A stretch of 64,000 bases of DNA from contig NZ_OANU01000004.1 of NCBI RefSeq assembly GCF_900089835.1, positions 62,001 through 126,000 on the forward strand. Direction: 5' to 3'. Of the stretch, positions 39,377 through 47,987 are shown one piece after another; the stretch's first letter is position 1, and each line of letters starts with the position of its first letter. The position numbers were made by a program, and so were the translations under genes. This stretch comes from Vibrio thalassae. GTDB taxonomy: Bacteria > Pseudomonadota > Gammaproteobacteria > Enterobacterales > Vibrionaceae. The notes beneath the pieces are model-generated. The model did not search any database. It was not told the DNA's origin and saw only the letters and a program-made list of their open reading frames with translations.

Positions 39377-40429
39377 GTGGAAGTACGACACGATTGGACC
39401 CATGCCGAAGTGCAAGCGTTGATGAATAAACCCTTTATGGATCTACTGTTTGAAGCGCAGTTGGTGCACAGGCAACATCAACAAACAAATCACGTCCAAG
39501 TGAGCACTTTACTGTCGATTAAAACCGGAGCATGTCCGGAAGATTGCAAATATTGTCCACAAAGTGCCCGTTACAAAACCGATGTAGAGTCTGAACGTTT
39601 GATGGAAGTGGAGCGTGTATTAGACGCTGCCCAGAAAGCGAAAAACGCTGGTTCAACGCGATTCTGTATGGGCGCTGCATGGAAAAACCCAAAAGAGCGC
39701 GATATGCCTTTGCTGACCGATATGATTAAGGGCGTCAAAGGGATGGGGCTCGAGACTTGCATGACTCTTGGGATGTTAACGCCAGAACAAGCGACTCACT
39801 TAGCAGAGGCTGGACTGGACTACTATAACCACAATCTGGATACCTCTCCTGAGTTCTATGGCAACATCATTACCACAAGGACTTATCAAGATCGCTTAGA
39901 CACACTGAGCCATGTTCGTGACGCCGGAATGAAGATTTGTTCAGGCGGTATTATTGGCATGGGTGAGAGTGCTAATGACCGAGCGGGTCTGCTGATGGAG
40001 CTAGCCAACTTACCAGTGCAGCCAGAAAGTGTACCCATCAACATGTTGGTAAAAGTAAAAGGCACACCGCTAGAAGAAGTCGATGATGTTGAGCCTTTTG
40101 ATTTCATCCGTCTTATCGCTATTGCTCGAATTATGATGCCTAAGTCTGCGGTGCGCTTGTCTGCTGGAAGAGAAAACATGAACGATCAAATGCAAGCGCT
40201 GTGCTTTATGGCAGGGGCGAATTCCATCTTTTATGGTTGTAAGCTCTTAACAACACCGAATCCAGATGAAGATACCGATCTGCAACTGTTTAAAAAATTA
40301 GGTATTAACCGCGAAGAGACATCGCAAAAGCCAGATGAAATCCAAGAAAGCGAATTACTAGATAGAGTAGTAGAGCGGGTTGCTGCGCGTCCAACAAAAG
40401 ATGATTTGTTCTATGACGCGAGCGTTTAA
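39377..40429 (+). CDS. bioB: Biotin synthase
   Basis: This 350-residue radical-SAM enzyme inserts sulfur into dethiobiotin. The 4Fe-4S cysteines are Cys53, Cys57 and Cys60 (CPEDCKYC), at the same numbers as in E. coli. The 2Fe-2S ligands lie in the later conserved segments ([19 protein letters not shown] and AGRENMND regions). First gene of bioBFCD. It overlaps bioF by 17 bases, which suggests translational coupling. Confidence 0.97.
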   Translation: MEVRHDWTHAEVQALMNKPFMDLLFEAQLVHRQHQQTNHVQVSTLLSIKTGACPEDCKYCPQSARYKTDVESERLMEVERVLDAAQKAKNAGSTRFCMGAAWKNPKERDMPLLTDMIKGVKGMGLETCMTLGMLTPEQATHLAEAGLDYYNHNLDTSPEFYGNIITTRTYQDRLDTLSHVRDAGMKICSGGIIGMGESANDRAGLLMELANLPVQPESVPINMLVKVKGTPLEEVDDVEPFDFIRLIAIARIMMPKSAVRLSAGRENMNDQMQALCFMAGANSIFYGCKLLTTPNPDEDTDLQLFKKLGINREETSQKPDEIQESELLDRVVERVAARPTKDDLFYDASV

Positions 40430-41567
40430 CCAGCGAATCTCGGATGCTCTAATGCAAAGGGAGCGGAGTAATTTGCTTCGCTCTGTGCAAATATTGGAGT
40501 CAGGAAATCAATCTGTCTTTCATAAAGATGGCCAGTCATTCCTTAACTTTTCTTCCAATGACTATTTAGGTCTAGCATCAAGTTCTGAGCTCAAACACAG
40601 CTATCAGCAAGCCATTGCAGAGCTTGGAGTAGGTAGCGGCGCTTCTCCTTTAGTCACAGGCTATTCCGCGCAGCATGAGTCGTTGAAATCTGCGCTGACG
40701 GAATGGCTGGGTTTTGATACTGCACTGTTTTTTTCGTCAGGTTATGCTGCCAATCAAGCGCTGCTACTGACGCTATTATCTAAAGGTGATTTGTTACTTC
40801 AAGATAGGCTCAATCACGCTTCATTGATGGAAGCGGGTGCGCTTTGTGGCGCAGACATGAAGCGTTTTCGTCATAACGATCTTGCCCATCTGAAGTCATT
40901 GGCTAGAGCTGAGCGTTCAACACTCGCGGTCACCGAGAGTGTGTTTAGTATGGATGGCGATCTATCCGATATCGAAGCGTTTGTTGGAGTTTGCCAGACA
41001 TACGGTATGTTGTCGATGGTCGACGATGCTCATGGCTTAGGGGTCATTGGCGACAATGGATTGGGAGCCTGTGGGATCAGTGAGCTCAAACCAGACTTAT
41101 TAGTCGTGACGTTTGGCAAAGCGTTTGGTCTTAATGGTGCGGCAATACTTTGCTCAGAAGAGATGGGCCAATATCTAACCCAATTTGCTCGGCACTATGT
41201 TTATTCAACGGCGTTTTCCGCAGCACATGCTTGCGCGTTGTCACACGCACTAACAATGATTCAAACACAGCATTGGCGTAGAGAAAAATTGTTGGAATTG
41301 TCTGCCGAATTTGATGAGTCGCTTAGTGGTTGCGCTGAGTATATCTCCACGACTACGCCCATTAAACCGTGGATTATTGGTGACGCCACGCGCACTTTGA
41401 CGCTCTGTACGTCATTAAGAAAACAAGGGGTGTGGACAACCGCCATTCGTCCTCCGACGGTACCAAAGGAGAGTGCTAGGCTGCGTATTACCCTATCTGC
41501 GTCACACCATCATCAAGATGTGCTCATGCTTGCCAACCAATTAAAACGTTTTTCGGAGGAAGGCTAA
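40413..41567 (+). CDS. bioF: 8-amino-7-oxononanoate synthase
   Basis: This 384-residue PLP enzyme condenses pimeloyl-ACP/CoA with alanine. Motifs: [30 protein letters not shown], and the PLP lysine in [15 protein letters not shown] 40413 (MTRAFNQRI) lies inside the bioB end, where the frame overlaps. The alternative of an upstream start at 40380 has no family support. Confidence 0.95.
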   Translation: MTRAFNQRISDALMQRERSNLLRSVQILESGNQSVFHKDGQSFLNFSSNDYLGLASSSELKHSYQQAIAELGVGSGASPLVTGYSAQHESLKSALTEWLGFDTALFFSSGYAANQALLLTLLSKGDLLLQDRLNHASLMEAGALCGADMKRFRHNDLAHLKSLARAERSTLAVTESVFSMDGDLSDIEAFVGVCQTYGMLSMVDDAHGLGVIGDNGLGACGISELKPDLLVVTFGKAFGLNGAAILCSEEMGQYLTQFARHYVYSTAFSAAHACALSHALTMIQTQHWRREKLLELSAEFDESLSGCAEYISTTTPIKPWIIGDATRTLTLCTSLRKQGVWTTAIRPPTVPKESARLRITLSASHHHQDVLMLANQLKRFSEEG

Positions 41568-42371
41568 ATGACCGAAGTGTTAGCCCACTTGCCCGTGCCA
41601 CTGGCAAATAAAGAGGCCATTTCTGCAGCATTTGGACGTGCGGCGCAGCGTTATGATCAGCATGCAGAGCTGCAACGAAAAGTAGCGGACCAATTACTGG
41701 ATAAATTGCCCAAGAACTTGTCTAAGTGCAAAGTACTCGATCTTGGTTGCGGAACGGGTTACTGCGCTCAGCAACTGCTGCTTAGAGGCGCTGACGTGGT
41801 CTGTGTTGACCTTTCTGGCGAGATGTTGGAAATGGCTCAGCGTCGATGTGGCAGTGAAAAAGTAACCTATCAATTGGCAGATGCTGAGCAGCTTCCTTTT
41901 ACATCGAATGAATTTGACTATGTTGTCTCAAGCTTAGCATTACAGTGGTGTACAGATTTGTCGATACCACTCAGAGAGATGAAGCGTGTGACCAAAGCAG
42001 GCGGTACGGTGCTGTTCTCTTCTCTTATTGATGGTTCCCTTAAAGAATTGAAGAGGTCGTGGAGTAAAATTGATGCATATCAACATGTAAACGACTTTAC
42101 TACGCTGAATCAGGTAAAAATTGCGTTAGCGCAATCTGGATGTCGTAACCATCAACTAGACTTGCCGGAAATGGTTATGTGGTATCGCACCGCACTTGGT
42201 TTGATGAAGGACTTGAAAGGCATAGGAGCCAATCACGTAGAAGGTCGCTCTAAAGGCTTTACTGGTAAACAGGCGCTAAGAGCTCTTGAAATGGAATATC
42301 AAAAATACGCAAACCAAGATGGGTTGCTACCTGCGAGTTATCAAATTTGTTTGGGGTCAGTTGCATTATGA
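41568..42371 (+). CDS. bioC: Malonyl-ACP O-methyltransferase
   Basis: This 267-residue SAM-dependent methyltransferase primes pimelate synthesis by methylating malonyl-ACP. The SAM motif [15 protein letters not shown] lies near residue 48, and [14 protein letters not shown] is typical of BioC. Its ATG follows the bioF stop directly, and its stop overlaps the bioD start (ATGA). Confidence 0.93.
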   Translation: MTEVLAHLPVPLANKEAISAAFGRAAQRYDQHAELQRKVADQLLDKLPKNLSKCKVLDLGCGTGYCAQQLLLRGADVVCVDLSGEMLEMAQRRCGSEKVTYQLADAEQLPFTSNEFDYVVSSLALQWCTDLSIPLREMKRVTKAGGTVLFSSLIDGSLKELKRSWSKIDAYQHVNDFTTLNQVKIALAQSGCRNHQLDLPEMVMWYRTALGLMKDLKGIGANHVEGRSKGFTGKQALRALEMEYQKYANQDGLLPASYQICLGSVAL

Positions 42372-43051
42372 TGAAAGCACTATTTATTGCCGGTACGGAT
42401 ACTGAAGTTGGGAAAACCGTTGTATCAAAAGCGATATTAAGTGCTGTAGGTGCACAAGGAAAATCAACGATAGGGTATAAACCTGTCGCGGCAGGAAGCG
42501 AAATAACAGAACACGGTCTGAGAAATTCAGACGCATTATATCTCCAAGCAGCAGCGAATCAAGACGTTGATTATGACTTGGTCAATCCTTACGCGTTGTC
42601 ATTGCCGGCATCACCGCACATTGCCGCGATAGCTGATAATGAAGTGATTGATTACGACAAACTTTCTGCGACCTTGCAACGACACAAGGAAAATAGCGAC
42701 TTTGTACTAGTAGAAGGCGCGGGAGGTTGGCGCGTACCCATCTCGAAAGACGATTGTTTATCAACGTGGGTAAAGCAAGAGCGATTACCGGTCGTGTTAG
42801 TAGTAGGCATTAAATTAGGCTGTTTAAGTCATGCGATGTTGACTGCGGAAGCGATTGAAGCGGACGGTCTTGAGTTAGTGGGTTGGGTAGCGAACCGGGT
42901 TAACCCTGGCGTTGAGCATTATGCGGAAATCATAGAACTGCTTGAAAATAAGATCGACGCTCCTAAATTAGGGGAAGTGCCTTATGTCCCAGGTTGTAAA
43001 AAACGTGACCTAGGAAAATACATCAAACTCGATGTATTAGAAAAAGCATAA
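42368..43051 (+). CDS. bioD: Dethiobiotin synthetase
   Basis: This 227-residue ATP-dependent carboxylase closes the ureido ring of dethiobiotin. The P-loop GTDTEVGKT is at residues 9-17, KPVAAGSE binds substrate, and [11 protein letters not shown] is the conserved switch region. Start at ATG 42368 in an ATGA overlap with bioC (an ATG at 42371 is also possible). Last gene of the operon, with a terminator right behind. Confidence 0.95.
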   Translation: MMKALFIAGTDTEVGKTVVSKAILSAVGAQGKSTIGYKPVAAGSEITEHGLRNSDALYLQAAANQDVDYDLVNPYALSLPASPHIAAIADNEVIDYDKLSATLQRHKENSDFVLVEGAGGWRVPISKDDCLSTWVKQERLPVVLVVGIKLGCLSHAMLTAEAIEADGLELVGWVANRVNPGVEHYAEIIELLENKIDAPKLGEVPYVPGCKKRDLGKYIKLDVLEKA

Positions 43052-43055
43052 ATGC

Positions 43056-43083
43056 AAAGGGCTGTCTTAAGACAGCCCTTTTT
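43056..43083 (+). terminator. Intrinsic terminator of bioBFCD
   Basis: AAAGGGCTGTCTT and AAGACAGCCCTTT form a fully symmetric hairpin followed by Ts, four bases after the bioD stop. Confidence 0.9.
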
Positions 43084-43103
43084 GATGACTCGATTGTAGG
43101 AAA

Positions 43104-43271
43104 TTACTTATCTTCCGACAGACCCATAAGTGCAGACTGAGTTTCCATAAGATGAATATCTAACTCAGTCGTGTCTTGGATACCTAGTTGCTCTCGAGCT
43201 TCGTCTTCACTGATCCCTAAGTGGCAGCAAAGTAAATCAATTGCCATCTGAAAGTTGTTGTTCTCGACCAT
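43104..43271 (-). CDS. Small acidic hypothetical protein (55 residues)
   Basis: The frame starts at ATG 43271 behind GAAGGA with good spacing and encodes 55 residues (MVENNNFQMAIDLLCCHLGI and onward to LMGLSEDK). It is acidic and predicted mostly helical, with a CC pair near residue 15. ISEDEAREQLGI looks like a turn-helix element. Coding character is supported by the ribosome-binding site and the amphipathic pattern. I recognise no family. It is convergent with bioD. Confidence 0.65.
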   Translation of the reverse strand: MVENNNFQMAIDLLCCHLGISEDEAREQLGIQDTTELDIHLMETQSALMGLSEDK

Positions 43272-43659
43272 GGTATTTTCCTTCTCGGCATGGGGTATTC
43301 AATCTCATTGAACTTTAACTTGCACAACTAGTGCCCACAATACGACCAAAGTCTAACGCTGATTACTATTTCGTAATCAACTCTTTGCTCAAGACTTAGT
43401 ATGCCAATTGTTGCGTATTTTATCTGGTTGCTGGCTTTTCTGTTATTTCAGGGGGTTATAGTTTATTAAGTAATCAAGATATTAACCGTTTGTTTCAATT
43501 TAAAGCTTAACCTTGATTTTTAAATCCTAGACTATATGTATATAGTGAAATCGAAAAATGCCACACGGATCTCAAACTCAGGCCGTGAAACTTTGACTAA
43601 AGCAAAGAGCAAAATGGTATTTTCGTGATAATCAAGCTTCTTAATTTGGAGAAATGTGA
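43272..43659 (+). other. Intergenic region upstream of htpX
   Basis: The 388 bp contain a 22-codon frame, ATG 43401 to TAA 43469 (MPIVAYFIWLLAFLLFQGVI then VY), that would give a single membrane helix but has no good Shine-Dalgarno. Near 43512 CTTGAT lies 14 bp before CTATATGT, a weak match to a heat-shock (sigma-32) promoter. A palindrome CTATATGTATATAG (43532-43545) overlaps it. In E. coli htpX is under heat-shock and Cpx control. Confidence 0.4.
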
Positions 43660-44535
43660 ATGAAGCGCGTGTTACTCTTCCTAGCAACTAACCTTGCTGT
43701 GGTTCTGGTGTTAAGTATTGTACTTAACATTGTCTATGCAGTGACTGGTATGCAACCAGGCAGCTTGTCTGGTCTACTCGTCATGGCGGCGGTATTTGGA
43801 TTTGGCGGATCGTTTATCTCTTTGCTGATATCAAAGAAAATGGCGCTGCGTTCAGTTGGCGGAATGGTGATCGAAAGCCCTCGTAATGAAACAGAGCATT
43901 GGTTACTAGAAACTGTCGGACGACAATCGCAACAAGCTGGTATCGGTATGCCAACGGTAGCGATTTACGACTCTCCGGATATTAACGCTTTTGCGACAGG
44001 TGCAAAAAGAGATGACTCTCTAGTGGCTGTGTCGACGGGTCTACTGCATAACATGACACGAGATGAAGCAGAAGCGGTACTGGCGCATGAAGTCAGCCAC
44101 ATTGCCAACGGTGATATGGTCACTATGACGCTAATGCAAGGTGTGGTGAACACCTTCGTTATCTTCTTATCTCGTTTCATTGCTAATATTGTTGCTTCGA
44201 ACGACAATAGCGAAGAAGGTGAAGGCGGCACCAACATGATGGTGTACTTCGGTGTTTCTATGGTACTCGAACTAGTGTTTGGCTTCTTGGCGAGCTTTAT
44301 TACTATGTGGTACAGCCGTCACCGTGAGTTTTACGCGGACGCAGGTGCAGCAAGTCTTGTTGGTAAACAAAAGATGATTGCAGCCCTAGAAAGATTGAAA
44401 ATGAGTCAAGAATCGCATTTAGAAGGGTCGATGATGGCATTTGGTATCAATGGTAAGCGTTCAATGACAGAGCTTCTGATGAGTCATCCTCCATTAGAAA
44501 AGCGTATTGACGCGTTAAGAAATCAGCAGTACTAA
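43660..44535 (+). CDS. htpX: Membrane zinc protease HtpX
   Basis: This 291-residue M48 metalloprotease of the inner membrane degrades misfolded membrane proteins alongside FtsH. The zinc motif HEVSH is at residues 143-147, and a third ligand lies in [12 protein letters not shown]. Two hydrophobic helices are at the N-terminus (3-22 and 34-52) and two more after the HEXXH motif. Length matches E. coli HtpX (293). Monocistronic, with a strong terminator. Confidence 0.96.
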   Translation: MKRVLLFLATNLAVVLVLSIVLNIVYAVTGMQPGSLSGLLVMAAVFGFGGSFISLLISKKMALRSVGGMVIESPRNETEHWLLETVGRQSQQAGIGMPTVAIYDSPDINAFATGAKRDDSLVAVSTGLLHNMTRDEAEAVLAHEVSHIANGDMVTMTLMQGVVNTFVIFLSRFIANIVASNDNSEEGEGGTNMMVYFGVSMVLELVFGFLASFITMWYSRHREFYADAGAASLVGKQKMIAALERLKMSQESHLEGSMMAFGINGKRSMTELLMSHPPLEKRIDALRNQQY

Positions 44536-44550
44536 TCTCTAGAACTCTTT

Positions 44551-44584
44551 AAAAAGCTTGGAAAATTTTCCAAGCTTTTTTTTT
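44551..44584 (+). terminator. Intrinsic terminator of htpX
   Basis: AAAAAGCTTGGAAAA and TTTTCCAAGCTTTTT make a long perfect stem, followed by more Ts. The last T overlaps the candidate ECF promoter. Confidence 0.9.
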
Positions 44585-44610
44585 GATCCTTTCAAACTTG
44601 CTCTCCGTAA
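44584..44610 (+). promoter_or_regulatory. Candidate ECF (RpoE/ChrR-type) promoter of the eight-gene operon
   Basis: TGATCC (44584-44589), exactly 18 bp, then TAA (44608-44610) matches the promoter pattern described for the ChrR-controlled sigma-E of Rhodobacter sphaeroides (TGATCC-N18-TAA), which drives the singlet-oxygen response. It is 99 bp upstream of the first gene. The downstream genes include a Cfa-like enzyme, as in that regulon. The sigma/ChrR pair itself is not in this window. Confidence 0.55.
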
Positions 44611-44614
44611 CACT

Positions 44615-44691
44615 TATACAAAAAGTTGTACTTTCCAAATCTTGTATAACTTTCAAGGTGTACTAGTTTGTACTTTATAGGCTTCTGTATA
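44615..44691. repeat. Cluster of six TGTAYW-type elements (operator array)
   Basis: One TATACA (44615) and five TGTAYW copies on the + strand (44627, 44643, 44659, 44669, 44686) lie within 77 bp. The first three direct copies are exactly 16 bp apart. The number far exceeds chance for this length. Such T(G/A)TACA / TGTA(C/T)A words resemble sites of B12-dependent LitR/CarH-type MerR light sensors, but the spacing differs from the published N12 arrangement. Confidence 0.6.
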
Positions 44692-44708
44692 ACGAATTAA
44701 GGGTTGTT

Positions 44709-45128
44709 ATGAATATAGAAATGGTTAGCGAGGTGTATCAAAAGCTAAACAAGAGCAACCTGCATCTTCTTGAACAGCTTTATCACAAGGATGTGGTATT
44801 TGAGGATTCGGCTCACCGCTTAGAAGGGTGGGATGAGCTGTCAACCTACTTCGATTCTCTTTATACCAACGTCATCAAATGTGATTTTGATATTCGCCAT
44901 CATCAGCAAGTAGAAGATACGGGTTTTTTGACTTGGACGATGCAACTACAGCACCCAAAATTAAATGGCGGTGAGGCAGTCGAAGTCAATGGCGTGAGTC
45001 ACATTTGTTTCAGTGGCGATCGGGTCATCTACCACAGAGACTATTTTGATCTTGGAGAGATGCTGTACGAAAACATCCCTCTACTGGGCTTTGTTATCAA
45101 GAACATCAAACAGAGGCTGGGGAAGTAA
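44709..45128 (+). CDS. NTF2-like (SnoaL-fold) family protein
   Basis: This 139-residue protein has the cone-shaped NTF2 fold pattern: LYHKDVVFEDSAHRLEGWDEL early, then FLTWTMQLQHPKL and the VNGVSHICFSGDRVIYHRDYFD beta-sheet. Family members are ketosteroid-isomerase-like enzymes or binding proteins. First gene of a compact operon; its stop overlaps the next ATG by one base (TAATG). In other bacteria this gene heads clusters linked to light or singlet-oxygen response (from general knowledge). Its molecular role is not known. Confidence 0.8.
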   Translation: MNIEMVSEVYQKLNKSNLHLLEQLYHKDVVFEDSAHRLEGWDELSTYFDSLYTNVIKCDFDIRHHQQVEDTGFLTWTMQLQHPKLNGGEAVEVNGVSHICFSGDRVIYHRDYFDLGEMLYENIPLLGFVIKNIKQRLGK

Positions 45129-45868
45129 TGTCTGATTCACATCGAACAGTACTGATCACAGGTGCGTCATCAGGCATAGGTTGGCAATTGGCACGAGATT
45201 ATGCCAATCGAGGCTTTGTGGTTTACGCATGTGGGCGTTCTATCGAGAAATTGGAAGCGCTCAAAGCCAGCAGCGAAAATATTATTCCTCTTGCTTTTGA
45301 CATCACTAACAGAGAGCAGGTCATGATGGCTTTTGCTAACATCGATGTGCTACCAACGTTATGGATACTGAACGCTGGTGATTGTGAGTATATCGATGAT
45401 GGAGTAATCGATGCTGCACTCATTGAACGTGTTATGGCTGTCAATGTCATGGGAACGGTCAACGTGTTAGAACAGGTTCAAACCAGGCTCAAATCTGGAC
45501 ATCACTTGGTGGTGGTCAGTTCTATAGCGGGGGAACTCGCCTTGCCAAGAGCAGAAGCTTACGGCGCCTCAAAAGCCGCCATTACGTATTTAACTCGAAC
45601 TCTCAAGGTTGATTGGAAAAACAAGGGTGTGGATATTAGCTGTGTCTTTCCTGGCTTTGTTAAAACTCCCCTTACCGATAAAAACGATTTTGATATGCCG
45701 ATGATGGTGTCAGTTGAAGAGGCTTCCAACGCAATTCAATCCGGTATTCAGAAACGGTCTGCATACATTTATTTCCCAAAAAGATTCACGTGGGCGCTTC
45801 GTTTTATCGGCAGCTTGCCCTATGGCTTACAAACTCGGTTGGTATCACGCTTGATCACTAGAGCGTAA
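45128..45868 (+). CDS. Short-chain dehydrogenase/reductase
   Basis: This 246-residue SDR has the NAD(P)-binding motif TGASSGIGWQLA near residue 12, LNAGDCEY in place of the usual NNAG, a catalytic Ser in VVVSSIAGELAL, and Tyr/Lys in YGASKAA (near residue 150). The C-terminal basic/aromatic segment (YIYFPKRFTWALRFIGSLPYG) could contact membrane. The substrate may be a fatty acyl chain or lipid, inferred from the operon. Overlaps the upstream gene by one base and is followed after 20 bp by the FAD gene. Confidence 0.88.
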   Translation: MSDSHRTVLITGASSGIGWQLARDYANRGFVVYACGRSIEKLEALKASSENIIPLAFDITNREQVMMAFANIDVLPTLWILNAGDCEYIDDGVIDAALIERVMAVNVMGTVNVLEQVQTRLKSGHHLVVVSSIAGELALPRAEAYGASKAAITYLTRTLKVDWKNKGVDISCVFPGFVKTPLTDKNDFDMPMMVSVEEASNAIQSGIQKRSAYIYFPKRFTWALRFIGSLPYGLQTRLVSRLITRA

Positions 45869-45888
45869 TAGGTAAAGGACGAATTTCT

Positions 45889-47178
45889 ATGAAAATAGCG
45901 ATTATAGGAACAGGAATTTCAGGGCTAACGTGTGGATACTACTTACACAAACATCACGACGTGACCCTATTTGAAGCCAATGGTTATATTGGCGGTCATA
46001 CCGCTACGGTTGATGTAGAAGTTGACGGGCAGTTGTATGCCATCGATACTGGTTTTATTGTCTACAACGACCGAACCTACCCAAACTTTATTCGTATGAT
46101 GGATGAAGTTGGCGTGAAAGGTGTTCCAACCCAGATGAGTTTTAGCGTTAAGAATGCTGCCAATGGTCTGGAATACAATGGGCATACCCTATCGACTTTG
46201 TTTGCGCAAAAGCGCAACTTGCTTAATCCGACTTTTTATCGATTCATTTTTGAAATTCTACGTTTTAACAAGCTAGCAAAGGTCTCCGCACAGACGGACA
46301 AAACGCGTCTAGCCTCGCAAACGCTCGGGGATTTCCTCACAAGCAATGGCTTTTCAGATTATTTTACTCAAAACTACATTCTACCTATGGGGGCCGCTAT
46401 TTGGTCATCTACTTTAGCGGATATGAGAGCCTTTCCACTTGGTTTTTTCCTACGATTTTTCCTAAATCATGGGCTATTAGATGTCGTCAATAGGCCACAA
46501 TGGTATGTGATAGAAGGGGGCTCTCGTAGTTATATTTACCCGTTAACGCGAGGCTTTGCAGATAAGATACGGCTTAATTCACCGGTGACCTCCGTCACTC
46601 GTGATTCTGTCGGTGTATCAATAATGGTCAATGGTAAAACGGAGCGTTTTGATCAAGTCGTCTTTGCTTGCCACAGTGACCAAGCATTATCAATGTTGTC
46701 TAACCCTACGTCATCTGAAGCATCGATTTTGGGCGACATGGAGTATCAATCAAATGAAGTGATACTGCATTGTGATGAAAGCCTTCTTCCTGTGAGAAAA
46801 TCGGCTTGGGCGTCTTGGAATTATGCATTAGATGGTTCAGAAGACGAGCACCATCGTTTGCCTACGTTAACCTACGATATGAATATTCTGCAGCATATTG
46901 AGTCGGAGACTACGTTTTGTGTCTCTCTCAATTCTTCAGACATGATTAATAGTTCGAAAATCCTAAGAAAATTCAACTACAGCCATCCAGTCTTTACGAC
47001 ACAAAGTATTGAAGCGCAACAGCGAAGGGACGAACTGTTAGGAAGCAACAACACTTGGTTTTGCGGTGCTTACTGGTACAACGGGTTTCATGAAGATGGC
47101 GTGAAAAGCGCACTAGACGTTGTCGAGGGCATTTTAGCGCGAGCGGGCGTTGACCGCTCAGTGCAAGGAGCGGCCTAA
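45889..47178 (+). CDS. FAD-dependent oxidoreductase (amine-oxidase/desaturase-like)
   Basis: This 429-residue flavoprotein begins with the dinucleotide-binding motif IAIIGTGISGLTCGYYL. The FAD contact EANGYIGGHT follows, and near the C-terminus FCGAYWYNGFHEDGVKSAL. It belongs to the NAD(P)-binding Rossmann/amine-oxidase superfamily, which also contains phytoene-desaturase-like enzymes. In related operons it sits beside DUF1365 and Cfa-like genes. Oxidation or desaturation of a membrane acyl chain is a reasonable guess. Its stop overlaps the DUF1365 start by one base. Confidence 0.87.
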   Translation: MKIAIIGTGISGLTCGYYLHKHHDVTLFEANGYIGGHTATVDVEVDGQLYAIDTGFIVYNDRTYPNFIRMMDEVGVKGVPTQMSFSVKNAANGLEYNGHTLSTLFAQKRNLLNPTFYRFIFEILRFNKLAKVSAQTDKTRLASQTLGDFLTSNGFSDYFTQNYILPMGAAIWSSTLADMRAFPLGFFLRFFLNHGLLDVVNRPQWYVIEGGSRSYIYPLTRGFADKIRLNSPVTSVTRDSVGVSIMVNGKTERFDQVVFACHSDQALSMLSNPTSSEASILGDMEYQSNEVILHCDESLLPVRKSAWASWNYALDGSEDEHHRLPTLTYDMNILQHIESETTFCVSLNSSDMINSSKILRKFNYSHPVFTTQSIEAQQRRDELLGSNNTWFCGAYWYNGFHEDGVKSALDVVEGILARAGVDRSVQGAA

Positions 47179-47975
47179 TGGTTACCCACAGTCAGCTTAT
47201 GGTAGGGCATGTAGCGCATCGGCGTTATACGCCAACAACTCATCACTTAAATTACGCTATGTTTATGCCCGCTATTGACTTGGATGAACTTGAGTCTTTG
47301 CAGGAGAGAGTGTGGGGATTTGGTGACCGATGGTGGCACTGGGCTCGGTTTCGTCGACAAGACTATTTAGGTGAAGGCAGCTTAAAGCTTGCTGTGCAGA
47401 GCAAAGTCCAAGAGCTGACGGGGGAACATCTAACTGGACGAGTCGTTGCCGTTTGTCATTTGCGGTATTTAGGACTTTACTTCAGCCCGGTTAATTTTTA
47501 CTACCTTTATGATGGTGAAGGGCGTTGGCAATATTTACTGGCGGAAGTTAGCAACACGCCATGGAATGAACGGCACTATTACGCGATTAGGGCTGACCAA
47601 GGGGTTAATCATCAGAATTGGTGTCACGACAAAGCCTTTCACGTTTCTCCTTTCAACCCGATTGACCAGCAGTATCATTGGCGTCTTAAACCTCTTGGCA
47701 AGCGATTATTTGTCCATCTTGCCTGCCATAAATCGGGCAAGGTGTTTGACGCGACGCTATCTATGAAAGGATGCGCATTCAATTCAGCAAACCTTGTCAA
47801 ACAACTGATAAAAACCCCGATTATGACGGTGAAAGTCGTGGTAGGCATATATTGGCACGCGCTAAAACTGTTGGTCAAAGGAACGCCTATCTACGACCAT
47901 TCCCAGCCCGAAAAGGCGCCTGCTAAATCAGCGTCTTGTGACGACTTTTCGCAGCACACGAACTCAAAGAATTAG
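47178..47975 (+). CDS. DUF1365 domain-containing protein
   Basis: This 265-residue protein shows the DUF1365 pattern: GHVAHRRYTPTTHHLNYAMF at the N-terminus, YLGLYFSPVNFYYLYD mid-protein, and KAFHVSPFNP. The biochemical function of DUF1365 is not established to my knowledge. It is nearly always next to a Cfa-like methyltransferase and an FAD oxidoreductase, as here, so a shared lipid substrate is likely. It has one hydrophobic stretch near residues 210-230 (IMTVKVVVGIYWHAL) but no signal peptide. Confidence 0.88.
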   Translation: MVTHSQLMVGHVAHRRYTPTTHHLNYAMFMPAIDLDELESLQERVWGFGDRWWHWARFRRQDYLGEGSLKLAVQSKVQELTGEHLTGRVVAVCHLRYLGLYFSPVNFYYLYDGEGRWQYLLAEVSNTPWNERHYYAIRADQGVNHQNWCHDKAFHVSPFNPIDQQYHWRLKPLGKRLFVHLACHKSGKVFDATLSMKGCAFNSANLVKQLIKTPIMTVKVVVGIYWHALKLLVKGTPIYDHSQPEKAPAKSASCDDFSQHTNSKN

Positions 47976-47987
47976 GGAGAATTCACT

